The notes under the pieces: generated by a model
Seen by the model: the letters and a program-made list of their open reading frames with translations, nothing else
Told to the model about the DNA's origin: nothing
The model's database searches: none
DNA from: Phytoseiulus persimilis
Taxonomy: Eukaryota > Arthropoda > Arachnida > Mesostigmata > Phytoseiidae
Length of the DNA stretch: 64,000 bases
Reading direction: 5' to 3'
NCBI GenBank assembly: GCA_037576195.1
Contig: CM075102.1
Span: 18,162,745-18,226,744 of the forward strand
Shown here: in pieces, positions 24,158 to 35,027 of the stretch
Layout of the letters: every line of letters starts with the position of its first letter
Position numbering within the stretch: position 1 is the stretch's first letter
Translations under genes and position numbers: made by a program

Positions 24158-25681
24158 GATATGACGAGCTCGACTCCGAACGGCGATAAGTCCATTTTTG
24201 TCAAATTCCGGATTTCGATTGATATCGGTTCTGGATCAAGCTCTCTTCCAAATGCTAGTCCCACATCGGTGATATTCGTTCGCCACTGCCGCGAAAGGAG
24301 GGCTCAAGAACAGGTTAATTTCCAAAAGGAGATGAGTCCGACAGTATTTCATTGTATGAAGGGGATAAGTCCAAGGTAGCTGTCCATCGAGGAGGGATGT
24401 CTCCGAAAAGCCACGCTTTTTAGGATAAACGGAGATCTACGCATGGGAGCGCTGTTGACAATCTCGTGAGCTCACAACCTGAGACGATGGCCACGGTTCT
24501 CCCCTCCCTGCATGAGACCGCTGTTAACCAGAGAGGACCACGGTCGTTTTCGTTCTGTTGATTTTATTCTTCGATGCAGAAATAATCAGTGATGAGAATA
24601 TTCTAATCCGATGTCTCGGATTCGGAGGCTCGAGTTGAATACTCCTCTCCTTGCCTCGAGCAACAAGACCCGCAATAGAATCGGTAAGCCGGGTGTCTCT
24701 CGTCCACACCAATAATTTCCAATAAGCGCATGACAGCCTTTTTCTTTGCATCTTTCATTCGATTTCCTTCTTCACATTTCAGTTCGGCTTATATGAAACG
24801 CGAGAAGTTTTTACCTCGTTTGAGAATCGAGACCTGCTTTGAAGGAGCGCTGAAATCTGTCGAGATGTCCATGGCATCACCGAGAATCCTGAGCCTCCGT
24901 TGCTCAGATATCAAGAAAGTTTGTTTCGCTTTCAGAACGGATTGAGCGAAGGCTTTCAAGTTATAGATCGACCAGTCGATGGGAAACTCGCGAACGACTC
25001 AAGTCCGGCTGAGATATGAGTAATATGAGTGCCGAATCTGACATCATGCGATGTTCTGCGGCGGCTAATGTCGTGCTGAGCTCATCTTTTGTGACAAATG
25101 ACTGAATCTCACAGAGGTGCACTCTCGTTGACTCTAGCTGGATGTGACAATCGCTTTCACTAGATGGGAGGAATCATCGGGTCTCATGACGTCGCATCGA
25201 AAGTCTCGATCTAGGATCCCACAAAAGATATCAGGAGAAACTGCCGGCTAGATTTGAAACGGACGTGTAGAACCCATGAACCCGAAAACCACTAGTGTGC
25301 GGTAGAATCAAGAAGTAAACCATTACGCGAAATTAGCCGATTCCCCAACTCTCCGTGAGTCTGTGCTTCCATGTCGATGTTTTGCGAACAATATACGCGG
25401 TTAGCAGTGAAATTGCGGGGGCAGACGCAGACGTTCAATAGATCTCTCTCTTGTTCGTTTCCGAAACGCCACAAGTCCAAACATGATGAGTACCTCAGCC
25501 GCCTCCTCCTGGGTCAATGATTTTCGGAGTACTCTGGATTAGGCTCTTCGCCCTTCTGCCTATCTGATCCCGAAGCTCTACCGTGATCATGCGCTCACAG
25601 CTTTCACCAGAATGAAAAAACGATCTTCTCGAAATCATCAAAAATGGACTTATCGCCGTTTGGAGTCGAGCTCGTCATATG
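24158..25681. repeat. Inverted pair of 43-bp segments
   Basis: 24158-24200 (beginning GATATGACGAGCTCGACTCC) and 25639-25681 are reverse complements with about two mismatches, 1.4 kb apart. Similarity does not extend far on either side. The span between the arms contains no recognised gene. Confidence 0.7.
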
Positions 25682-27954
25682 TCCTTCACAGATCGGGGTA
25701 CAGGAATGCGGCGCCCTGACCATCGATCTCCCCTCGTACTCTCTGTTTCGTAGATATCGCCGACAACAAATGCTTCAAGTGCAGAGAGGTGGCGTTCATC
25801 AGGTGAGCCCATTGTGAGCGGAGCATCCGCCTGTCTCAAGGGTTTTTCACTGAGTTGCACATAGATTCGGCACCGTATAAGTTGATAGATAAACGTCAAT
25901 GATATAGAAAAAGCACTCTCCTCCTATGTATATGATCCAAACCGAAAACCATCAATATTACCCATAATAAACTGTAGGGCTCCCCAACAACGTGTGGCCC
26001 CATCTTGGAGCTGTCGAGAAGATATGGAAACTCCTGTCTCATCCGCTCCCATACACACGCAGTAGTTGGGTCGAATGAAAGAGCAAAATGTGCAACTCGT
26101 TCCGAGCTCTCCGATGATGAAAGGTGGCTCGGGAGGTTTGGCTGAGCTGCGGTATACAGAAGTTACCGTGAATGAATCTAACCCGACTCTTCACTTCTCT
26201 TAAACTCCTTGGCAGAATCTCGCGATATGGATGGGGCGCGTGAGGACAATGTTGCCGTCGCTTTCTGAAGATCGTCCAGACCAGCATGATCCGGAAGTGC
26301 TCCTCGATTCATCGAAAGTGAATGTTCACTTGTGAGAGCTTCCACCTGAGGCAAATCACTCTATGGCAGTCGGCGAGATTTCTAGTATCTTCCGGACCGG
26401 CACTCCGATCGCTCAAGAGAACCCACACAGGAGTTTAAAGCCAGTGTCATTTGGTTTGCCATGTTTCCGAACTCAGGAATATCATCACATCGGTTGGCCG
26501 TGAGGACCAGGGAACCAAGATAATCCGTCCAGCCTTTATCGAGAACTTTCTGAGCCGAATCGACCGTAGAACAAATGACGATAACAAGAAGACCTAGGGG
26601 AGCTCACCTCCTTCTGCGTCAGGTATACCTGTGCTCTCTATTCCCATTTTGAGGTATGGAGTGCCCGCTCGAACTCCTCCTGTCATCGCGTCACCGAATT
26701 CGCTCTCACGAGAAAGGTTTCGATGCGCTCCGAGAAGTTCGTCCTTCTAAGCAGATTCAAACGTTTCCAAGAGGCGGACATTTTGGGATCTTTTCATTGC
26801 AGAATTTGCGCTGACAACTCCTGCCTGTCTGTCAATCAAGTGAATCTGAACAAGAAGCCACCGAGGATGGAAGAGGGTCCGGCGGAAACCCTCTCGACAG
26901 CGAGCAGCACTCACTCGCAGGGAAATTGGAAAGAGGTCGCAAAAGTACCGAGCGGCGCGAAGCATTGAATATGCTATGGATGTTTCGCTTTCCATCAGGA
27001 TATGACGATGTGGGCTTAGAAATTATGATTCTCAAATCGATCCCATCAGAACTTGAGGAAACCGACTTGAGAATGTCCTTATTGACTGCAGCGCAGTCTC
27101 CTTCTCTCGACAAGAAAGTACAGCTCTTTCTTCGTTGAAATTATGCAAAGAACATGATCCGTTCGATGGGCAACGTTCCATCGTTCCCGCCCGATTTACG
27201 ATATCCAACCGCCGATGAGGAGCTCGTTATATATTAACGCAATGGATGTAAAAATGAACGCTCGTTTTTGGATAACGTTTTCCAATTCATTCGTGAATTT
27301 CTTTTTTTCGCTTCTGGCGAACATGACTCGAGTTCCTCCAGCTTGTCTGGGGGCATTCTGATTCTCCGAGCATGCGAGCCTCGATGAGTTCCCGTTTTCG
27401 TGACGAAATGAAACATGAATTTTCGTCAGATCAAAAAACAAGGAATCGGTTCACAATTGGAGAGTGGTTGTCGGAAATCCGTTCTTGATATTTCGACTCG
27501 AAGGTTACGTCTGCGGAGATCTCTTGACTGCAAAAGAGTGATGACTGTTTCACTCAATCATGCTGATCAGGCACCGGGAGTTGTAAATAAGCCATATTGC
27601 ATATGGGAACTTCCTTTCAAAGAGAAAAGCAGTACATTTTGTCGCCCCACTTTGTCATCGTGGTTTCATGATAGAATGGAGAGGAATCACCTGAGCAGCT
27701 TGTTCGCAGTACGGCGTTTGGGAAACTTCTCATTTTCAATGATGAAAACATAAGCAGCCACTCTGAGTGAGCTCTCAAATGTTGAATCTCCGGAAACCTT
27801 GGTTTGGCGCTGAACATTCAGCATTGGCAGAGAATTTGAAGGAACAGAGGACATTTGTGCACTGAGTGACATTGCTAGCGGTTCCAGTCTGACAGCAGCA
27901 AGCTGACTGATAAAAGAAGTGAATGTAACGTAGCACTGTAATTTGTGACAAAGT

Positions 27955-28170
27955 TGAGCTCCGAGTGGTTCAACGAGCTCCCAGCAGCGTCGGAGAATCC
28001 ACCCCCTCCAACTGGGTCTCGAGTCTTCGGTCTATCCACCCGGCGGGACGGGAAAGATCTTGAGAGACCGCGTACTTGATGAGAGCCGATGCCGACCCAT
28101 CGTCGCTGCTTGAATTCGAATGTTGTACCTGTCAAACAGCGTCAATCGAGTCTCCGAGGAAGTTTCTGCT
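27955..28170 (+). repeat. Dispersed repeat copy B
   Basis: This is the second member of the family described at 14225-14560, with the same blocks in the same order: a CTCCGAGTGGTTCAACGAGC block, then TACCTGTCAAACAGC and GAGTCTCCG. Confidence 0.5.
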
Positions 28171-28880
28171 CTAAACCTGGGTCAGAATTTCGGTCCCGCG
28201 CTCGGACAGCAATTTCCAGAGATCCGTGTTCTATTCAAGCCTTCAAAGTAAGGGTTTTAGTCTGAGTTTGCTTGTTGGACCTGCTCCTGACGGTGGACTC
28301 CGAAGCTGGAAGAATGCCCTTTGAATTGCTTCTCTAGATCGATGGTGCTCACGAATGTCACCCTAGGTAGCCCTTCGTGATAGGGGAGGCTTATTGATGT
28401 GTATTGCATTCAGAAGAACTTCCTCGGGGAGAGTCAATATCCTAGAGGGTCACGTGTTTTCCTCGCATACAACGGAGTTCAAGATCTCGATGTTCGAACT
28501 TGTGCGTCTTCATCGGAGTTACTTCATATGCGATAAATTCACGGACTCAGCCAGTGCGTGTGTCTGTCGGCTCGATATGAGACGAACCTCGTTTTCCTGT
28601 AGAACGAGATCGGCGAAAAAGAGCGCAGATATCGGTTTCCCGACCCCGACTCCTCGGGAGTCGTTCCGAGTATGTAGTTGTTTCCCTTTTTTCTCGATTC
28701 CCAACTCATTCAGTCCAATCGCTCCGAAACGGATAGGAGAAAATTTCGTTATCATAAGCTCCGAGAGAAGAATTCAAATCGTTGGAAATCTTCCCTATAG
28801 CTTGAGGCTCTTCACGAAGTTCCCCGTCATGGAGTGCTCATCTGTAACCTCATTGGATCGAGGTTAGGGATGAACTCCAA

Positions 28881-28898
28881 CCCCCCCCCCCCCCCCCC
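28881..28898. repeat. Poly-C tract, 18 bases
   Basis: An uninterrupted run of 18 C. Similar runs occur at 29656-29673 (18 G), 30822-30836 (15 C), 33121-33129 (9 C) and 38181-38192 (12 G). Confidence 0.9.
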
Positions 28899-29655
28899 TC
28901 CTTCCCCGTTCCCAGCAATAGAACACAAAGTCGATATCCGCTTCGGATGAGAAAGAGGTTTGAACACACGAGCTCTGACTGATGCGAAATTCGGATTCGG
29001 CGCATCGAGACTATAACGTTTCATCCTCCTGAGGATCATATTCTGAGGAGTCTGTTGACACCAGACCTGGAAGATGCCGACATTCTATGGATGTTGAGAG
29101 CGATATGCGAAAGGTTATCGCCCATCGTCGATACCGACGGAACCACTCGACCTTAGTTAAGATCGTTAATGCTGTGCTCGAATTGGCTTAGATAAGTTTG
29201 GAATTGGCACCCCTTCGATTTCGGCATTGGCACGATAACCAAGTTCTCGATGGGTCTTCTCCTCGCCGTGTTCGGTATGAATATTCCGCAGCTGATCATC
29301 TTCAACGACAGAACTGCCTTGGTGGGGATCGGGTCGTTATCCGCACGCTGAGTCGAACGGAATTGAATTAAGAACTAGTGTTAATATCCCGAGAGCCAGC
29401 ACGGTCTGTAGATTCACGCACCCATTTCTCGAGAACGATCTTGATTATTGCTCCTTCCGACTGGCGTTTCAGTCGAATGTCGATGGGGTACTCCGGGAAG
29501 CTTCTCAATTCCGCGGGGACGTGTGGAGTGATAACCGGATTCGCAGTTGGTCGCGAAACTCTTGCTCCGAGATTCCGCGTCTCGTTTGGGCCGGATTTGA
29601 TATTCAACTTCAAGGGAAACCGGGAACGGAGTGCGCGACGAAATCAACATTCCTT

Positions 29656-29673
29656 GGGGGGGGGGGGGGGGGG
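29656..29673. repeat. Poly-G tract, 18 bases
   Basis: An uninterrupted run of 18 G, 757 bases after the poly-C tract and just upstream of the COMMD4-like pseudogene. Confidence 0.9.
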
Positions 29674-29999
29674 TCAGCGCTCAAAATTCACTCAACCTGA
29701 TCGGCGTGTAACTACTGAACGGAGCCGTCAACGAGTGAGCCCACGCTACCAACGCGCGACTGATCGCGCCGCGAGCAATACTCGGACACAGCTTTCCAGA
29801 GGAAGTTTGAACCATTCTCTCCCGGGATCTTCGTCAGCTCGTTAATTTGAAATCATAGAGTGCTTTGAATTGGGGCAGAAGAGCGATTCCCTCCGAAATC
29901 GGAAGCGGTCCCGAATGTCAACGGTAAGCGTTTTATTCGGAAGCAAAAACGCTACGAGGAAGCCAAATCGTGGACGCTGAGAGTGGAATATTCAAGATT

Positions 30000-31560
30000 C
30001 CAACTCGAGCCGGATCGCAGCTCTGGTGGGGGTCTTATTCCTCGGCAACGCATCATCGATCTTTTGCCAATGAAGAGGAGTTAGCTACATGTATGTGATA
30101 TGTGTAGCATGTATTATATTGGGAAGATCTTGCCGACGTCAGAATTGCCATTGAAACAACTTGTTCTCGCAAGGCCTTGTGGCGCCTTCTTCAAAGAACT
30201 GGCGAAGCCTTCTAATACTGCACTGTTCTCTTCCTTTCCTTTCGAATGAAGCTCCAAGTCTCCAGTTTACATGATCTGATGCGAGCTTTGTCGAGGAACT
30301 GTCCCGACCGGTAATGGGCCACCTCGTGGTTTCCATATCTGATAGGCCCATATAGCGGGCTGCCTGTTCACCAGATCTGGACGTTGAGATTTTCTGAGCT
30401 TTCGTTTGCTCTTGATGTCAACGGCAGTGTTTCGAGGACCGGCCCACGCAAACGACGGCAGTCAGCATCGAGCTGACAAAGTAAAGCGAGAGTTGTCGAA
30501 AGACTTCAAAAGGATTTAGCCCACGGTAAAGATGTCTAGAAGTCGCGGGGATACTTACCGCCAGTACTGCTGGTCCCCTGACTGTGCTTTCTCGTCGATC
30601 GGAATGAACGAAGCCAACTGTTCCCACAGATTACGGAGAATCACTTGTGATTTTCCCGTCGCGATGGGAACCCGATTTAAACACAATCGAACCATTTTTT
30701 TGGTATTGCGCCGACCCTCATTTTCATTTTTTCCTCGGTTTTTCGTTTCCGCGGAAGTTTTCCAAGACCGAATTCGACAAAGTTTCATCTGTAGGAGATC
30801 CAACTCTGCGGAATTTCTGGACCCCCCCCCCCCCCCTACCTGACCTCACTCGGCCCCGTATATCCCCAGAATAGGTTCTTTCGGAATCGGGTTGAACACA
30901 CGGAAAACTCGATCTTGGGCTTTTCCCATTTCTGAATCGATGTTCAGAAATGTTTAGAAACGTTCGCTCGTCAACTTTCCATGCCGTGCTACGTGGGGGC
31001 TCGAAAGCAGAAAACGTACCGAGGGAACGAGGAAACATGCCAGAGGCATCGGTCATTTTTTGGAATGGCTCAGAATTGGAAGCGGTCTCAATCGTTCTTC
31101 CTTGTTTCACCCTTCAGTGCGCCAGACAGCCACTTAACGGATGCTCAGCGCGCAACGCAGGGAACAGAAGAGTGGCGAACATGTTCTTCTGGTTGACGTG
31201 TTCACTATCAGAATCCAATTGGAGGGATCCGTGTTGGTCGTTGAAATGCAGTAGCTGGGGCTTTAGGGAATTTCCCGAATGTTCAACGGCCAGAGGCCAG
31301 GCCTAACCCGACTGCAGGATGGAGGGAGCTCAGGAGTTTCCATACGTCGCAAGGAGTCGACGTCGCTCAGAAAACAGTCCGTCAAAGGCCGAGAGTTCCT
31401 GACTCGTGTCGGCTCAGTCGGACGACGGAAAGTTCATCATTCATGTTGGTCGAGCCAAATCTCTGCCTAAAGATCCGATAGAAGTTCATGAGGGGCGCTG
31501 TCGAATAAGTTGAACCTTTGTTCACGTTCAGTTATTCCGATCGAGAACGCAGCTCTCAGC
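30000..31560 (+). pseudogene. Degenerate duplicate of the COMMD4 locus
   Basis: Ordered homology to the COMMD4 gene 11.3-11.4 kb upstream. 30017-30085 matches the exon 2 acceptor and start (GCAG, then a GGTGGGGG block, CATC-GC/TCGAT, CAATGAAGA and GTTAGCT). 30590-30625 matches intron 2 (CGGAATGAACGAAG block). 31211-31497 matches exon 3 through the ELQQLGLP linker and COMM domain, and likeness continues into the 3' UTR (GAACGCAGCTCT against GAAAATGCAGCTCT). Spacing between the exon 2 and exon 3 equivalents is about 1.19 kb, against 1.11 kb in the functional gene, so this is a duplicated genomic segment with its intron, not a retrocopy. In the exon 3 equivalent two in-frame TAG stops (31252-31254, 31264-31266) interrupt the linker. 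No exon 1 equivalent was found. A 15-base poly-C tract sits in the intron part. Identity by eye is roughly 70-75 percent in the best blocks. Confidence 0.85.
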
Positions 31561-32124
31561 AGAAAAGTCGTATATTAATCTAATTTGACTTCCAGAAAAT
31601 ACGGAAGATTTGAGTTCACATTCGTTGCTCTCCCCACTCGTTTGTTGAGTGACTCGCGTGGTCTTCGTTGGACGCACGAGGCTCCGACGCTGCGGAAGTC
31701 AGAAGCTAGACGGAGCAAAATGTTAGAAAACTTCAAAAGCGTCGGGAACCCATCGAAAATCCATGGGTTCCGAGCGCAAATCGGATCAATCGATAAAATA
31801 TTTCCACGAAGCCATTCCGAATTGAATTCAAGTATCGGACAGCCGTGATCGCGTCCGGTAAAAAAGGATTCTGTCCTTCTCCACATTCTCCTCGCCCGAC
31901 TCGTAGGGTCGGATAATCGATACTTCCGCGAGATCACGGTCCGTAGGGGTTCGAGAAACACTGGATGGTATTTCTGACACGTTACCGCGTTCATCAACAT
32001 GGGAGTTTTACGTAAAGGAAATGAACGCGCTTCGGTATGCTTACGACGGTCATGTTCAGGGCGCTGCTGTCTCGCCTCCCTTCGTTCAGGACAATCTGGC
32101 GGCCGCCATGGTGTTCCCTCCCTC

Positions 32125-33057
32125 TCGGAAAAGGGTCTCGGCACTTCCGACTTTCGGTCAGGGATTCCAACGATATCTGTTGGGTTTGGTTCCCCATCGG
32201 GGAGGAAGACTCCATGTTCAGTCGGAAGGCTCTAAGCCGCCGCCTCGGAGAACCGATCGAAATTCGGTAACCTAAAAAACTCGTATCTCCGTTATCTGAG
32301 TGACTCCAGGGCTAAGGTTGGTTCTGGAAAGCTCGCGAACCCAGTTTCCTGCTGCATCTGTCAGACTTTCCCACAATGAGTTTGAATGCCTTCAAAATTG
32401 CAAATTTGGAAGTGAATTTATCTGACCCTCTCTCCCGAAGTTGACCACTTTCTAGTTTGTGCCAATCATGCCCCCGTGCAGTGCGAACACATTGCACTGG
32501 ATATATCAAAAGTGTTTCCAGGGGGTCCAAGAACAACACCGAAAAACTGTTCTTGCTCACCCCGAAATCATCGAATTTCATGCCCAAACACCAGAATATC
32601 TGATTGTGACAGGCCCCGAGCCAGAGAAAATCATGTTCTGAGCCGTGAAACACATGGAATTACCCGCCCGGACTCCCAAAAGTATTACCAGATCGACCCC
32701 GGAATCACCCGCTCGGACTCCCAGAAGTATGCTCAGCTCGAACTCGGACAAACTCCAAAATAAGCTGACGGCGACGGGTCTCGGGACACCGTTTCCCTCT
32801 GGAGAGTCTCATGGGTATCCCACTATCCCGAAAAACTCGCACAGCGTCGCACGCTCTCGAGATGCTTAATTCTCAAGCGCTCATTTTCAAGGTTCTTATC
32901 GGCTCAGAGGTTGTTTCATGCTATCAAAAGAGGCGGCTTTGAGCCCGCCGACTGGACACAAGTCCTTCTTTCCCGATGGGGAACCTAACCCAACATATAC
33001 TATTCGAATCCCTGACCGAGGGCCAATAGTGCCGGAGAAGTGCCGAGACCTTTTCTG
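32125..33057. repeat. Foldback-type inverted repeat 2
   Basis: The left arm (32125-32245) and right arm (32930-33057) are reverse complements at roughly 80 percent by eye, including GTCTCGGCACTTC, GGTCAGGGATTC, GGTTCCCCATCGGG, CAGTCGG and AAGCCGCC in the same order. The spacer is about 685 bases and encloses the 45-bp repeat at 32656-32745. The arms, read on opposite strands, encode related peptides containing VGLGSPSGKK or VGFGSPSGRK. No transposase was seen. Confidence 0.75.
32656..32745. repeat. 45-bp tandem repeat, locus B
   Basis: Two exact-length units, 32656-32700 and 32701-32745, start GGAAT and share CCCGC-CGGACTCCCA-AAGTAT. The unit is 15 codons, so one frame repeats: PARTPKSITRSTP then PARTPRSMLSSNS. 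It is related in sequence and period to the array at 23355-23488. Confidence 0.75.
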
Positions 33058-35027
33058 GCGAACCAGAACGAGAATAAGCGGACTGTCAGCTCCTTGTTTT
33101 GGGAAAATCGTGACACCGCTCCCCCCCCCTCCCGCAACGCTCCTATCCGCCCTCTGTACGTGATTCTCCAGACGGGTTCCAAGTCCTCTGAGAACCTGTC
33201 CAGACGGCTCGGTTTTGAACTGAAACATTTTCCCCGTCGGAGTAGACACGATGAAACGTAGTTAACATCCACTCATCTCGGTTATATCGCGGGAGCATGA
33301 CCGCACGCCTCTAGCTGGTTACCGGGTCGCTACGTCGCCGACGATCCCACTGCTCGTTATTCGGAACCGATCGAAAATCACAATGACGGCAGCTTGGTGG
33401 TGAACCACATAGATCTTCATCGAAAGCTTCGTTCTCAGGGTTTCGGACGGATTTGCACATGGAAAAGACAAAAGGCTCAAAGGGGTTTTTTCCTGTGGCT
33501 GACGTGCTCATCCGTTCTTGGTCTCAGGAGGATTACGCGAATATTGTCCTGAAATGTAAAAATCTCCTTCAACGAGTAATTCAATGAGGTCTTTTCAAGC
33601 AAGCCCCTCGTTGAACTGAAAGCTCGATCCATCAAAGTTATTTACGTCCGCCACAGGCTTCGAGATGATCCGCTTGTCTCAGTGCCTCAGTCGATCGAAC
33701 GAACCGCGGCGGAATTTCCGGAAATAATTATTTGTCCTTTCCGTCAAGGACCGGAGGGAGCGTGCGCTCTGGTTCTTTGTGAGAGCGTCTGCCAAAGGCG
33801 GCGTGCTTGCGGGGGCGCGATGCTCGCGGAAAACGTCCCTCGACCGAGCATACTGACGTGTTGCCGGTACGGAGATGTTCTCCCTTCAGCGATTTTTCTC
33901 CCTCTCTGATGTGGAAAGTCTGGATAATGAGCTGGCGAGAGCTACAGAACGACGGCGTCGTCGGTGCGTTGGACCCGTTAGTTTAACGGTGCAACAGTGA
34001 GCGCTGCCAGCCGGAGATGTGCCCGTGAAAGGCGCCGTTGAAAATGCGACAATTCTGCACTCTCCCCTCCGGCACCAGCAACGGCGGTTCCAGCAGGAAT
34101 CGTGTCCAGTTCGAATCCATTCCGAGTTCATGTGCGTCGAGGTCGCCCGGCGTCCACCCCCGTGATGGGTGTTGTTTGTGAAGTACGGCCTGGGAGGGAA
34201 TGCGAGTATCGATCCAAGAGTGACCGACAACGGGACTAGTATCCAGTGGAGCCGTCCCTCAGCGGGACGTTCACCTGCGGTATCCATTCGCAGACAGGCG
34301 GGAGCGATCAGCGACAGCAGCTCCATTGGCCGGTTAGCAATCTCTGACTGGCACATGGGGAGACCGAGGAGAGACTGAGCACCGGGGAGCGCACACTCTT
34401 CAGCCCGAGTTGAAGACCTTTCGCTTCGAGCCCTTTCTCTCAGTCTGTCCGTCCGCCTGTCTGGCCGTCTGCCTGGTTGCCGAGGCTGAAGCGCCCTCTG
34501 GTCCACGGACTAGAACCTCGAATAGCCTTCGCATCTCTCTCCACACAGCTAGCGGCTGTGTTACACCAGGCTTCCTCTACTCTCAGCTTGTTGGAAATAA
34601 CAGCAGTTAACAACATCGGCATATAGCACCGCCGAAATTCAGTGGCTTCGACCGTAGCGGTGCTCTGAGTGGTGATCCGTTCCTTGCTGTAGAGGACACG
34701 ACGTGATTTGAGGGAAAGCGGCTAGGATGTGATTTAGCGAGCGGCTCTGCTCGTTAACGAGTCGCCAGCTCGAGTGTGTGCCAACGGGAACCATCGTCGG
34801 AATCTCCCAACTCCGTCTCACATCCCAGCAGATCGGCGCTGTCTGCGACCACTGAGGGATCTGCAAAGAGCCTCAGTGATGTCCGAGTCCCAGACCGCTT
34901 GACGCTAATCGCGCTGGACGACAGAATGGAAAAACGAGCCGAACAACGCCTCTTTGTCCGCCAACCCCTTGCGCGTGGGCTGACAACGTTGTCCCTCCGT
35001 AAGGCCGGTGTCCTGTCGGCCACGAAG

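Larger units (their letters stand above)
20089..29999. other. Repeat-rich intergenic region, proximal part
   Basis: No intact gene was recognised. Many ORFs of 60-160 codons are open on both strands, but none carries a known motif. The content I can support is repetitive: a foldback element at 22650-23230, a 45-bp tandem repeat at 23355-23488, an inverted pair at 24158-24200 and 25639-25681, a dispersed repeat copy near 27955-28170, and homopolymers at 28881 and 29656. The remainder, including 20400-22600 and 25700-27900, shows nothing further. Confidence 0.6.
31561..34925. other. Repeat-rich intergenic region, distal part, and upstream flank of the phosphatase gene
   Basis: It contains inverted repeat 2 with an enclosed 45-bp repeat (32125-33057). 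33100-34600 has several open frames but no recognised gene; a - strand ORF of 206 codons (34506-33886) is low in complexity and arginine-rich, and is likely spurious. A TCTG/TCCG-rich stretch near 34438-34470 is microsatellite-like. The promoter and 5' UTR of the phosphatase gene should lie toward the right end, but I cannot place them. Confidence 0.5.

Noticed and set aside
33886..34506. 206-codon arginine-rich - strand ORF
   Set aside because: Low-complexity, arginine-rich translation of a GC-rich flank with simple repeats; likely spurious.
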